Shown: positions 34,880-43,736 of the stretch, in pieces
Position numbering within the stretch: the first letter of the stretch is position 1
How the letters are laid out: each line of letters opens with the position of its first letter
Assembly: GCF_900343145.1 (NCBI RefSeq)
Contig: NZ_LT996886.1
Span: 2,542,001 to 2,606,000, forward strand
Source of the DNA: Tessaracoccus timonensis
GTDB taxonomy: Bacteria; Actinomycetota; Actinomycetes; Propionibacteriales; Propionibacteriaceae
Length of the DNA: 64,000 nt
Direction: 5' to 3'
The notes under the pieces: generated by a model
Databases searched by the model: none
Told to the model about the DNA's origin: nothing
What the model saw: only the letters and a program-made list of their open reading frames with translations
Program-made: the position numbers and the translations under genes

Positions 34880-35583
34880 GCCGATTCAAGCCGGAACGGC
34901 CCGGTGCCGATGCCGCTGCGGGCGATGTCGGCACCGGAATCCTCCGGGATGACGTAGCACTGGTAGGCCGACAGCAGTGAGAGCAGGTCCGAGTGCGGCG
35001 CGTCGAGTTCTATCACCAACGTGGTCGGATCGGTCGCACGCAGGCCCCCGGCCGACATCACCGGGGACAGGACACCCAACTGCGGCGAGGCGAGTTCGGG
35101 ATCCAGGATCTGGGAGATCGTGTACGCCGCGTCGCGGGACGTGAACCTTCGGCCGTCGTGGAACTGCACACCGTCGCGCATCCGGAAGGTCCAGCGCATC
35201 GCGTCGTCGGAAATCTCCCAGTCCTGGGCGAGGTCCGGGACCGGGGTTCCAGCTTCGTCGAGCTTCACGAGCCGGTTGTAGAGGGCCCCCAGGTACTCGT
35301 AGGCGGAGAGCGATGCCGCAGGGTGAAGACCCTCTGCGCGGGAGTTGGCGGGGCGGGCGATCCGCAGCGTGCCGCCGGGCGACGGTTGCCCGCGTTCCGC
35401 TGCTTCTGGCAGGGCGACGGGCCCGTCTGCTGACGTGCATCCGGACGCGAGGCCGAGGGCGCCGAGCCCACCGAGTTGCAGCGCTCGGCGACGCCCTACG
35501 GGACGGGACAGGAGTGGCGGCGAATGAGACACCTTCTCGACACTAGCCGTTTCACGCCGGCGGGACGGAAGCTGCGTCCGCAT
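34880..35583 (-). pseudogene. family 5 (peptide/nickel-type) ABC solute-binding protein, 3'-truncated by the IS
   Basis: The ATG at 35583-35581 begins a Tat/lipoprotein-like leader (GRRRALQLGGLGALGLASGC); a GTG at 35532 is an alternative. About 235 residues of a family-5 binding protein remain: LYNRLVKLDEAGTPVPDLAQDWEIS and WTFRMRDGVQFHDGRRFTSRDA are diagnostic. After GTGPFRLES the frame enters the IS end and stops at 34858. Full-length members have roughly 500 residues, so over half is missing and the gene is probably dead. The substrate (peptide, nickel or another solute) cannot be told. It is divergent from ldh. Confidence 0.83.
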
Positions 35584-35662
35584 CCCAAGAACCTTCGAGT
35601 TCCCGGACGCGCGGGAACCGGCCTCGCTGGCCCCCGCCACGGCTCCTGAAAGGATGGCGTCC

Positions 35663-36622
35663 ATGACTGTGCAACGAGAAGGCGCGAAGGTATCCATCGT
35701 CGGTGCGGGTGCGGTGGGGTCGTCGCTGGCCTACGCCGCGCTGATGGCGGGGGTCGCCCATCGGGTGGTGCTGCAGGACGTGAACGAGGCGAAGGTGCAC
35801 GCGGAGGCGCTCGACCTCGCCCCCGGAAGCCAGTTCTTCCCCGAGGCGTCGATCCAGGGGTCCTCCGACGTAGCCGCCACCGAGGGCTCGGACGTGGTCG
35901 TGGTCACCGCCGGGGCCAAGCAGAAGCCGGGCCAGACGCGGCTCGACCTCGCGGAGTCGACGGTGCGGCTGATGACGAAGGTGATCCCGCCGCTCGTCGA
36001 GCGCTCCCCCGACGCCGTCTTCCTGCTGGTGACCAACCCCGTCGACGTGACCACCCAGGTGGCGCTCGACATCAGCGGCCTCCCGCCGGAGCGGGTGATC
36101 GGCTCCGGGACGGTGCTCGACTCGTCGCGGCTCCGGCAGTTGCTCGCCGCCGAGTGCGAAGTGGCGGTGAGCAACGTGCACGCCTACGTCTGCGGCGAGC
36201 ACGGCGACACCGAGATCCCGCTGTGGACCTCGTCGTCGATCGGCGGCGTGCCGCTGCTCGACTGGGAGCGCGCGACGGGCCGGCTCGGCGCCGCCAAGCG
36301 CGACGAGATCGCCAGCCGGGTGGTGAACGCCGTCTACGAGGTGATCGCCGGCAAGGGCGCCACCAACTACGCGATCGGTCTGGCGGGCACGCGCATCCTG
36401 CAGGCGATACTGCGCGACGAGCACGCTGTCCTCCCGGTCTCCCGGCAGCTCGACGGCTGGTACGGGATGTCGGGCATGTGCATGTCCGTGCCCACGGTGG
36501 TGAGCGCGTCGGGCGCCGGCCGGCAGCTCGAGCTGCCGCTGTCCGACGACGAGCTCACCGCCCTGCGGGCCAGCGCCGCGACCATCCAGGAGACCGTCGA
36601 GCGCCTCGAACGGGCGCTCTGA
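35663..36622 (+). CDS. ldh: L-lactate dehydrogenase
   Basis: The enzyme interconverts pyruvate and L-lactate with NAD(H). The ATG at 35663 (MTVQREGAKVSIVGAGAVGS) follows GAAAGGA at about 10 bases; an ATG at 35654 overlaps that site. The 319-residue protein shows the dinucleotide loop GAGAVGSSLAY, the NAD-specificity Asp (VLQDVNEAK), the mobile-loop QKPGQTRLDL region with the substrate Arg, TNPVDV, and the catalytic His in CGEHGDTEIPLW. The Q in the loop favours lactate over malate. The downstream ~60 bases to the convergent HAD gene show no clear terminator. Confidence 0.92.
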   Translation: MTVQREGAKVSIVGAGAVGSSLAYAALMAGVAHRVVLQDVNEAKVHAEALDLAPGSQFFPEASIQGSSDVAATEGSDVVVVTAGAKQKPGQTRLDLAESTVRLMTKVIPPLVERSPDAVFLLVTNPVDVTTQVALDISGLPPERVIGSGTVLDSSRLRQLLAAECEVAVSNVHAYVCGEHGDTEIPLWTSSSIGGVPLLDWERATGRLGAAKRDEIASRVVNAVYEVIAGKGATNYAIGLAGTRILQAILRDEHAVLPVSRQLDGWYGMSGMCMSVPTVVSASGAGRQLELPLSDDELTALRASAATIQETVERLERAL

Positions 36623-36684
36623 CCGCCGAATCGTGTCGATTGAGCCAGCGAGCGACGGTCGAAATCAACCAACCCCGTGACGGG

Positions 36685-37590
36685 TCAGACCGTCTGCCAG
36701 GTGGGGTGCTCGGGCAGGAGCGCCTCGTACTCGGCGACGAGCTGGTCCTGGTAGGCGCCACGGTAGGTGCCGGCGAGGAAGCGGGGCAGCGCCTCGTCCT
36801 TGAACTTCGCCCACGACTCGCGCTCGAGCCCCGGCTTGATCGGGTAGAACAGCACGCCCTCGCTGAAGGCCGCGTCCCGGTCGCCCGGGGCGTCGCCGAT
36901 CAGCATGATGTGGTCGAGGTCGTACTTCTCCTTCGCGGCCCAGCGCACGTGCTCCGCCTTGGAACCCATCTCCTGCCCGGCGATGACACCTATGTACTTG
37001 GCCAGGTCGTGCTCGTTCCACTCGCGCTCGAGCGCCTCGACGGGGGTGGCGGACACGACGATGGTGTCCACCTCCGCCTGCATCGCCTCGATGGCCTCGC
37101 GCACGCCCGGGAACGGGGCGGCGCCGTGGACCATCCACGCGATGAGCTCGTTGACGCCCTTGCCCCACTCGATGCACTGCCGGATCTCGTCGGAGGGATG
37201 CTCCTCGGCGAACGCGGCGATGCCCTTGTCGGAGCGGGGGTAGCCCGAGTCGAGGAACTTCTGCAGCTCGACACCGTCGGGGATCTTCACGCCCCGCTCG
37301 AGCACCTCGGGCCGCTGCTTGAGCAGCTCGAAGAGCCTCGCCAGCGCCACCCAGCGGTTCTGCCCGCGGGTGGTGGAGTACAGGTTCACGAACAGGGCGG
37401 TCTCGCGCACCAGCGTCGACGCGGCCTGCAGGTTGAAGTACTTGATGTACGCGGGGGTGAAGCACTCCATGTGCTTGATGTTCATCGCGTCCATGGCGCA
37501 GCCGTCGGAGTCGATGCCGACGAAGAACTTCTTCTGGGGCTGGAAGTCCACCAGCGCCTGGGCCTGCTCGGGCCGCTTGGAATCGTTCAT
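36685..37590 (-). CDS. HAD-superfamily hydrolase
   Basis: This 301-residue protein has HAD motif I as VGIDSDGCAMDAM near residue 25. The second Asp position of DxD is kept, but the usual T/V after it is replaced. Motif II is IVVSATPVEALE, and motif III/IV are the Lys in GSKAEHVRWAA and MLIGDAPGDRDAA. A large helical cap lies between motifs I and II. It is a probable phosphatase of unknown substrate. It lies 10 bases downstream of the GH3 gene, suggesting that it dephosphorylates a product of the same pathway. Confidence 0.8.
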   Translation of the reverse strand: MNDSKRPEQAQALVDFQPQKKFFVGIDSDGCAMDAMNIKHMECFTPAYIKYFNLQAASTLVRETALFVNLYSTTRGQNRWVALARLFELLKQRPEVLERGVKIPDGVELQKFLDSGYPRSDKGIAAFAEEHPSDEIRQCIEWGKGVNELIAWMVHGAAPFPGVREAIEAMQAEVDTIVVSATPVEALEREWNEHDLAKYIGVIAGQEMGSKAEHVRWAAKEKYDLDHIMLIGDAPGDRDAAFSEGVLFYPIKPGLERESWAKFKDEALPRFLAGTYRGAYQDQLVAEYEALLPEHPTWQTV

Positions 37591-37600
37591 GGTGCTCCGA

Positions 37601-39364
37601 TCAGATCCGGGTGTCGGGGAAGACGAACATCTCGTTGGCCGGCTTGCCGACGAACTCGCTCCTACCCTCGAGCTTGTCGAGGAGGATGTCGATGTTGAAG
37701 TCCTTGTCGTCGAAGGCGCTGATATAGGTCTTCACCTGGCCCATGTCGGGCAGCACGTTCGGCGACGCGGTGGAGACCAGGATCGTCGGCAGCTCGTGGA
37801 CGTACCAAGGCATGTCGAGGGTGCCCTTGGTGCCGGGCCAGTACGGGCGCTCGATCGCCTGGCCGAGGCCCGTGATGTTGGCGACGGAGATGACGAGGTC
37901 GTAGTTGTCGGTGAGGTCGGAGATCGGCGACTTCCCGGAGTACGCGTCGCCCAGGATCTGTCGGACTTCCTCCGGCGCCTTGCCGCGCACCTTGTCGAGC
38001 TGCGACTCGTAGCGCGTGGCCTGGTAACCGCGCTCGTTCAGCTTCTCGACGAACTTGTCGGCCGGGTGGCCGGCCGCGCCCTCGGCCATCATGGCGAAGG
38101 GGCTCGGTGCGGCGCCGACGGGCACGACGAGGATCCGCGGGTACTTGGCCGTCGAGATCTGCAGGTTCTCGGGCTGCTTGTTCTTGACCAGCGCGATGGC
38201 CTTCTCGGCCACCTCCTCCGCGATCTTCTGGTGCTCGGGCAGGCCGATGCGGGCCAGCGCCTCCTCCTTGGGGGGCAGCAGTTCGGTGCGCTCCTTCTTG
38301 TGGAGGCCCAGCATGGCCTTGAGGCCGAGGATGCGCGTGAGCGCCTCGTGGAGCCGCTTGTCGGAAAGCTTGCCGCTCTTCCAGCCCTCCATCATCCAGT
38401 TGAAGTCCTCGTCGGGATCGTTGAAGAAGAGCCACAGGTCGCAGCCCGCCTCGATCGCCATCGGGAGGAGGTCGGAGCGCTTGCCCATGCCGGTGAGCCC
38501 CACCATGTGCGACGCGTCGGTGACGACGACGCCGTTGAAGCCGAGCTTCTCGCGCAGCAGCTGGGTGTTGATCTCCTTGGAGATCGTGGCGGGGAGGATG
38601 TCCTCGTCGCGCATGTCGGGGTTGAAGTGCTTCTGGTACGACGGCAGTGCGATGTGGCCGGTCATCAGGGACGGGAGGCCCGCGTCGAACAGGCCCTTGT
38701 AGAGCTTGCCGAAGGTGGCGTCCCACTCATCGGTGGAGAGCCAGTTGGGTGCCTGCGAGAGGTGCTGGTCGCGCTCGTCGATGCCGTCGCCGGGCCAGTG
38801 CTTGGCGGCCGGCGCGATGCCGGACTCCTGGATGCCCTTCATGTAGGCAAGGCTCATCTCGAGGACCAGGTCGGCGTCCTCGCCCCAAGTGCGGCGCGAG
38901 ACGATGGGGTTGCGCCAGTTGCGGTAGATGTCGACGATCGGGGCGAAGGACCAGTTGCAGCCGACCGCGGAGGCCTCGATGCCGGAGATGCGGCCGAGCT
39001 CGTAGGCGTAGCCCACGTCGCCCGTCGCGGCGACCTTGGCCTCCCAGCCGACGTACGTGCCGTCGGTGCAGGCGCCGTTGCCGCCGGCCTCGGTATTGGC
39101 GGCGATCAGCATCGGGATCTTCGACTTGGTCTGGAGGATGTGATTCTGCTCCCACACCTCCTCGGCCTTGCTCGGCTGGTAGCGCACGGCGCCGATGTGG
39201 TACGTGTCGAGGACGCCGGTGAGGTACTCCTCCGTGCGTTCCGCCCCCATGTTGACGAACAGCTGGCCGATCTTCTCCTCGTCGCTCATGGCCGCGATCG
39301 TCTGCTCGACCCAGGCCACCCCCTCGTCGTCGAGATTGAACGGCTGGGCTTTCAGGTCCACCAT
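37601..39364 (-). CDS. glycoside hydrolase family 3 (NagZ-like)
   Basis: The protein has about 587 residues (ATG at 39364; another in-frame ATG at 39370 is only three bases from the GAAGGAG site). There is no signal peptide. The barrel holds AAKHWPGDGIDERDQHLS, which corresponds to the KH-x-PGxG...DxH loop with the Asp-His acid/base dyad of NagZ-type enzymes. Asp replaces the usual His in PGHG. The nucleophile is in GVVVTDASHMVG. A C-terminal alpha/beta domain follows (AHPRILVVPVG-like). It is probably an exo-acting beta-N-acetylhexosaminidase or glucosidase on a small intracellular substrate. It heads an operon with the HAD gene. Confidence 0.83.
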   Translation of the reverse strand: MVDLKAQPFNLDDEGVAWVEQTIAAMSDEEKIGQLFVNMGAERTEEYLTGVLDTYHIGAVRYQPSKAEEVWEQNHILQTKSKIPMLIAANTEAGGNGACTDGTYVGWEAKVAATGDVGYAYELGRISGIEASAVGCNWSFAPIVDIYRNWRNPIVSRRTWGEDADLVLEMSLAYMKGIQESGIAPAAKHWPGDGIDERDQHLSQAPNWLSTDEWDATFGKLYKGLFDAGLPSLMTGHIALPSYQKHFNPDMRDEDILPATISKEINTQLLREKLGFNGVVVTDASHMVGLTGMGKRSDLLPMAIEAGCDLWLFFNDPDEDFNWMMEGWKSGKLSDKRLHEALTRILGLKAMLGLHKKERTELLPPKEEALARIGLPEHQKIAEEVAEKAIALVKNKQPENLQISTAKYPRILVVPVGAAPSPFAMMAEGAAGHPADKFVEKLNERGYQATRYESQLDKVRGKAPEEVRQILGDAYSGKSPISDLTDNYDLVISVANITGLGQAIERPYWPGTKGTLDMPWYVHELPTILVSTASPNVLPDMGQVKTYISAFDDKDFNIDILLDKLEGRSEFVGKPANEMFVFPDTRI

Positions 39365-39525
39365 GAACATTCACTCCTTCGTCGGTCGCGTGCCCCTCGG
39401 CGCGATAGTCTCTAGGGAACCAACAAAGCCCTCCGGGTTGTTAAAGTTGCCGTTAATTTCCGATGTCCCTGCGCGGCCCGCGCGCCGGTCGCGGGGCCGC
39501 TCGCGGCAACCGCGCGACGACCACA

Positions 39526-39546
39526 AGCAAGAACTGGCAATTTGCC
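39526..39546. promoter_or_regulatory. candidate operator between GH3 and gnd
   Basis: GGCAATTTGCC (39536-39546) is an 11-base inverted repeat. On the minus strand 39526-39540 reads TTGCC-AGTTC-TTGCT, the same TTGCC-N5-TTGC pattern found ahead of other genes of the island. It lies 63 bases before the gnd start and 162 before GH3, in the 244-base divergent promoter region. Confidence 0.5.
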
Positions 39547-39608
39547 GCCGGGCCGTTGTGGACCGACGAAGCTATAGGCACCAGAAGACACTCAAGTAAG
39601 GACCGAAC

Positions 39609-41062
39609 ATGGCTCTTCCTATTCCCGCTCCCGCCTCCGCCGACATCGGCGTCACCGGCATGGGTGTGATGGGCTCGAACCTCGCCCGCAACCTTGCCCG
39701 CAATGGCTACAAGGTGGCCATCCACAACCGCAGCAGCGCCAAGACCGAAGAGGTCTACACCGAGCACGGCAGTGAGGGCGAGTTCATCCCGTCGGAGAAC
39801 ATGGAGGACTTCGTCGGCTCGCTGGCCCGTCCCCGCGTCGCCATCATCATGGTCAAGGCCGGCGCCCCCACCGACGCCGTCATCGAGGAACTCGCCTCCC
39901 GCATGGAGGAGGGCGACATCATCGTCGACTGCGGCAACTCGCTCTTCACCGACACCCGTCGTCGCGAGGCGGCCCTCAAGGAGCGCGGCCTGCACTTCGT
40001 CGGCACCGGCGTCTCCGGCGGCGAGGAGGGCGCCCTCTGGGGCCCCTCGATCATGCCCGGCGGCTCCCCTGAGTCCTACGACCGCCTCGGCCCCATGTTC
40101 GAGAAGATCTCCGCGCACGTCGACGGCGAGCCCTGCTGCACCTACATCGGCGCCGACGGTGCCGGCCACTTCGTGAAGATGGTCCACAACGGCATCGAGT
40201 ACGCCGACATGCAGGTCATCGGCGAGGCCTACGACCTGCTGCGCCGCTCGCTCGGCCTGACCCCGGCCGAGATCGCCGACATCTTCGCCGAGTGGGACAA
40301 GGGTGAGCTCGACTCCTACCTCATGGAGGTCTCCGTCGAGGTCCTCCGCCAGGTGGACGCCAAGACCGACAAGCCGCTCGTCGACGTCATCGTCGACGCC
40401 GCCGCCCAGAAGGGCACCGGCGCCTGGATCGTCCAGACCGCCCTCGACCTCGGCGTCCCGGTGACCGGCATCGGCGAGGCGACGTTCGCCCGCGGCCTCT
40501 CCTCCTCCCCGCCCAGCGCGCAGCCGCACAGGGCTTCGCCGGCGAGGCCAAGGAGTGGAACGTCGAGGACCGCGAGGCGTTCATCGAGGACGTCCGCAAG
40601 GCCCTCTACGCCTCCAAGCTCGTCGCGTACTCGCAGGGCTTCAACGAGATCCAGGCCGCGGCCGAGGCCTACGGCTGGGACATCAACCTCGGCGCGCTCG
40701 CCCGCATCTGGCGCGGCGGCTGCATCATCCGTGCGCAGTTCCTCAACGAGATCACCCGCGCCTACGACGCCGACGCCAAGCTGCCGCTGCTGATCGGCGA
40801 CTCGTACTTCTACGAGCGCATCGTCGACGCCCTGCCGTCCTGGCGCCGCGTCGTCTCCGAGGCCACCCTGCACGGCGTCCCGGTGCCGGTGTTCTCCTCG
40901 TCGCTGTCGTACTACGACGGCGTCCGCTCCGAGCGTCTGCCCGCCGCCCTCATCCAGGGCCAGCGCGACTTCTTCGGCGCCCACACCTACCAGCGCACCG
41001 ACGCCGAGGGCGCCTTCCACACCATGTGGGCGGAAGACGGCCGCGCCGAAGTCCAGTGGTGA
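39609..41062 (+). pseudogene. gnd: 6-phosphogluconate dehydrogenase, interrupted by a one-base deletion
   Basis: Gnd oxidatively decarboxylates 6-phosphogluconate to ribulose-5-phosphate. The ATG at 39609 has AAGGA upstream. NADP loop GMGVMGSNLARN, VDCGNSLFTDT, GTGVSGGEEGAL and the catalytic GHFVKMVHNGIEYADMQ are intact. At 40511 a base is missing: adding one G restores SSSPAQRAAAQGFAGEAKEW and the frame then runs to a TGA at 41060-41062 (VQW end), giving about 484 residues, normal for the long form. As written, the frame goes wrong and stops at 40793. A sequencing error is quite possible. It leads the gnd-pfkB-larA group. Confidence 0.88.
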
Positions 41063-41083
41063 GCTGAGAGGAGCCGAACCGAC

Positions 41084-42157
41084 ATGCAGTTGCACGAAGA
41101 CGCACAGTGGGCGCTCGTCACGCCGACGTCCATGGGCGTGCGGATCACGCCCGAGAACCGCCAGCCGGTGCACTACTCGGACCACTTCCTGATGCAGGCC
41201 ACCTCGGCCGAGTCGAACGTCGCCTCGGTGGCGTCGCACCTCGGCCTGCCGGTGAAGGTGCTCACGAACTTCGTCGAGGGCTCGCCGATCTCGGCGTTCA
41301 TCAAGGCGAACCTCCGTGCGCGGGGCATGACCTACGAGGGTCCCGACGTGCCGCAGGGCGACGCCTGGGGCTACCGCCACCAGTTCAACATCGCCGACTC
41401 CGGCTACGGTGGCCGCGGCCCCCGCGTGTGGAACGACCGCGCCGGCGAGGTCGGCCGGACCCTGAAGGGGGAGGACTTCGACCTCGACAAGCTGTTCGGC
41501 GACGAGGGCGTGAAGATCCTGCACCTGTCCGGCCTGATCGCCGCCCTGTCCCCCGAGACGTCGAAGTTCTGCGTCGAGGTGGCCCGCAAGGCCAAGGAGC
41601 ACGGCACGCGGATCAGCTTCGACCTCAACTACCGCGCCACCTTCTGGAAGGGCCGCGAGGAGGAGCTGTCCGCCGCGTTCCGCGAGATCGCGAGCCTCTG
41701 CGACGTGCTGTACGGCAACGAGGAGGACTTCCAGCTCTGTCTGGGAATCCAGGGCCCCGAGGCCGGCGGCAAGGACATCGCCGAGGAGATCGAGTCGTTC
41801 AAGCAGATGATCGGCCGCATCCAGGAGCAGTACCCGGACGCGCAGTACATCGGCACCTCGCTGCGTGAGGTTGTCTCGGCCAACCAGCACAAGTGGGGCA
41901 TGATCCTGTGGGGCGAGGGCGAGTTCAACGTCGCCGAGCTCCGCGACATCGACGTCATCGACCGCATCGGCGGCGGCGACGGCTCCATCGGCGGCGTGCT
42001 GTACGGCATCCTCAAGGGCTGGGCGCCCGAGAAGTGCATGCAGTTCGGCTGGGCCACCGGCGCGCTGGCGGCCACCAGCATCTACGACTACGGCGCACCG
42101 GCCGACGAGGACCAGGTCTGGTCCATCTGGTCGGGCAACGCCCGCGTCAAGCGCTGA
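41084..42157 (+). CDS. PfkB-family sugar/sugar-acid kinase
   Basis: The ATG at 41084 follows GAGAGGAG. The 357-residue ribokinase-fold protein has ESNVASVASHLGLPVKVLT near the N-terminus, ISFDLNYRATFW as seen in 2-keto-3-deoxygluconate kinases, LYGNEEDFQLCLG, and a catalytic loop RIGGGDGSIGG that keeps the base Asp of the usual GAGDAF motif but varies around it. Automatic annotation would call it a KDG kinase. Between gnd and a LarA-like epimerase, a role in making 6-phosphogluconate from gluconate fits better; this is inference, as PfkB gluconokinases are not well known to me. Confidence 0.82.
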   Translation: MQLHEDAQWALVTPTSMGVRITPENRQPVHYSDHFLMQATSAESNVASVASHLGLPVKVLTNFVEGSPISAFIKANLRARGMTYEGPDVPQGDAWGYRHQFNIADSGYGGRGPRVWNDRAGEVGRTLKGEDFDLDKLFGDEGVKILHLSGLIAALSPETSKFCVEVARKAKEHGTRISFDLNYRATFWKGREEELSAAFREIASLCDVLYGNEEDFQLCLGIQGPEAGGKDIAEEIESFKQMIGRIQEQYPDAQYIGTSLREVVSANQHKWGMILWGEGEFNVAELRDIDVIDRIGGGDGSIGGVLYGILKGWAPEKCMQFGWATGALAATSIYDYGAPADEDQVWSIWSGNARVKR

Positions 42158-42233
42158 CGAATCGCGACGGACGGCGTCGGTTCCCCCGGGAGCCGGCGCC
42201 GTTCGTCGTGCCCACCCCCGGTGCCGCCACGTT

Positions 42234-42293
42234 CGCCAGCGTTTCCTATGTGTGCCTGCGATGCATCGCAGGCACACATAGGAAACGCTGGCG
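42234..42293. repeat. perfect 60-bp palindrome between pfkB and larA
   Basis: Bases 42234-42263 are the exact reverse complement of 42264-42293, with ATGCAT at the centre and no loop. I checked all 30 pairs; the next outer pair does not match. It lies in the 213-base gap before larA. A cruciform, a strong mRNA hairpin or a mobile palindromic repeat are all possible. It resembles neither the LacI-type motif nor a normal terminator. Confidence 0.92.
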
Positions 42294-42370
42294 GCTCGGC
42301 CCGGACGGCACCTTTTGCCAACTTGGGTCCGGCGAGGGCCGGGCGCGCGGCCCTGTGGTAGGTATGGCTC

Positions 42371-43678
42371 ATGACCAGCCTTTACCCCGGAATCGACGAG
42401 GCCGCCCGCATCGGCGGGCCCGATCAGGTCCTCACCCACGACCAGATCCGCGCGTTCGTCCTCGAGCAGCTGCGCGCCTACGACTTCGACGGGAAGCGCG
42501 TGACGTTCGTCGTTCCCGACGGAACCCGTCACGCCCCGGTCGACGTGGTGGCGAAGATCGTCCACGAGGCGCTGGGCGACCGCCCGGCCGACGTGCGCGT
42601 CGTGATCGCCCTGGGCACCCACGACTACATGAACGACGCCGCCATCGGGAAGCTCATGGGTTGCGAGCCCGGCCGCTTCGAGGAGACCTACCCCGGCTGG
42701 GAGATCCACAACCACGACTGGCGCAACGAGGAGACGTTCGCCAACCTCGGCACCATCCCGGCGCCCCGCATCGGCGAGCTCACCGGCGGCCGCCTGACGG
42801 ACCGGGACATGACCGTGCTGGTCAACAAGATGGTGGTCGACACGGACATCTCGCTCATCCTCGGCCCGGTGCTGCCGCACGAGGTCGTCGGGATCTCCGG
42901 CGGCAACAAGTACTTCTTCCCCGGCCTCTCCGGCCACGACGTGATCGACATGTCGCACTGGGTGGGCGCGCTCATCACGAGCTTCGAGATGATCGGCAGC
43001 ATCGGCATCACCCCTGTGCGGCAGATGATCGACGCGGCGGCCGAGCTGATCCCGTCGACGAAGCTGCTGCTCGGCATGATCGTGAAGCCGGGCAGCGACG
43101 ACCTGCAGTTCATGGCGTTCGGCGACTCGCGCGCCGCGTGGGAGGCGTGCGCCGAGGTCTCCAGCCAGGTGCACGTGAAGTACGTGCCCAAGGCGTACAA
43201 GCGCGTCGTCTCGATCATCCCGGAGATGTACGAGGACATGTGGACCGGCGCCAAGGGCTTCTACAAACTCGAGCCGGTCGTCGCCGACGGCGGCGAGCTC
43301 ATCATCTACGCGCCGCACATCGAGCAGGTCTCCGTCATGCACCCGGGCATCGAGGAGATCGGCTACCACAACCGCCAGTACTTCGTCGGGCAGTGGGAGC
43401 GGTTCAAGGACCACCCCTGGGGCGAGCTCGCGCACTCGACGCACCTCCGCGGCCTGGGCGACTACGACCCCGGGACGGGTGTCGAGACCAACCGCGTCAC
43501 CGTGACGCTCGCGACGGGGATCCCGCGCGACGTCGTCGAGCGCATCAGCCTGAACTACCTCGATCCCCGCGACGTGGACCTCGCGGCCTTCGAGGCGGAC
43601 CCGGACACGCTCGTCGTCCCGCACGCCGGCGAGCTGCTGCACCGCACCGAGGCGCAGCGCGGGAAGCTCCCCGCCTGA
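42371..43678 (+). CDS. larA: LarA-family nickel-pincer-nucleotide racemase/epimerase
   Basis: LarA enzymes racemise 2-hydroxyacids by hydride transfer at a nickel-pincer cofactor. The 435-residue protein has the family signatures: VVPDGTRH near residue 50, IALGTHDYM with a His, and LPHEVVGISGGNKYFFPGLSGHDVIDMSHW, which contains the cofactor-binding Lys and nickel-region His residues. LarE, LarB and LarC, which make the cofactor, are encoded at 50072-53035 in the same island, so the enzyme should be functional. Context (uxuB, gnd, a kinase) suggests an aldonate such as mannonate/gluconate rather than lactate; ldh also lies 6 kb away, so lactate racemase remains possible. Confidence 0.88.
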   Translation: MTSLYPGIDEAARIGGPDQVLTHDQIRAFVLEQLRAYDFDGKRVTFVVPDGTRHAPVDVVAKIVHEALGDRPADVRVVIALGTHDYMNDAAIGKLMGCEPGRFEETYPGWEIHNHDWRNEETFANLGTIPAPRIGELTGGRLTDRDMTVLVNKMVVDTDISLILGPVLPHEVVGISGGNKYFFPGLSGHDVIDMSHWVGALITSFEMIGSIGITPVRQMIDAAAELIPSTKLLLGMIVKPGSDDLQFMAFGDSRAAWEACAEVSSQVHVKYVPKAYKRVVSIIPEMYEDMWTGAKGFYKLEPVVADGGELIIYAPHIEQVSVMHPGIEEIGYHNRQYFVGQWERFKDHPWGELAHSTHLRGLGDYDPGTGVETNRVTVTLATGIPRDVVERISLNYLDPRDVDLAAFEADPDTLVVPHAGELLHRTEAQRGKLPA

Positions 43679-43688
43679 GGGGACAACG

Positions 43689-43725
43689 AACGAGGGCCTC
43701 CACCGATCCGGTGGAGGCCCTCGTT
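43689..43725. terminator. bidirectional terminator between larA and the GPH transporter
   Basis: A 17-bp perfect stem (43689-43705 with 43709-43725) has a 3-base loop, an AA start and a TT end. It separates convergent genes and can serve both. Confidence 0.85.
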
Positions 43726-43736
43726 GGTTGGGGTGG

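Noticed and set aside
40316-43642. An 1108-residue open frame on the minus strand opposite gnd, pfkB and larA
   Set aside because: It is the complement of three well-recognised genes and has no domain, start signal or family resemblance.
42371-43678. Simple lactate racemase paired with the nearby ldh
   Set aside because: Kept as an alternative only. larA is grouped with gnd and a sugar-acid kinase and the cofactor genes are co-transcribed with uxaC and uxuB, whereas ldh is 6 kb away in another transcription unit.
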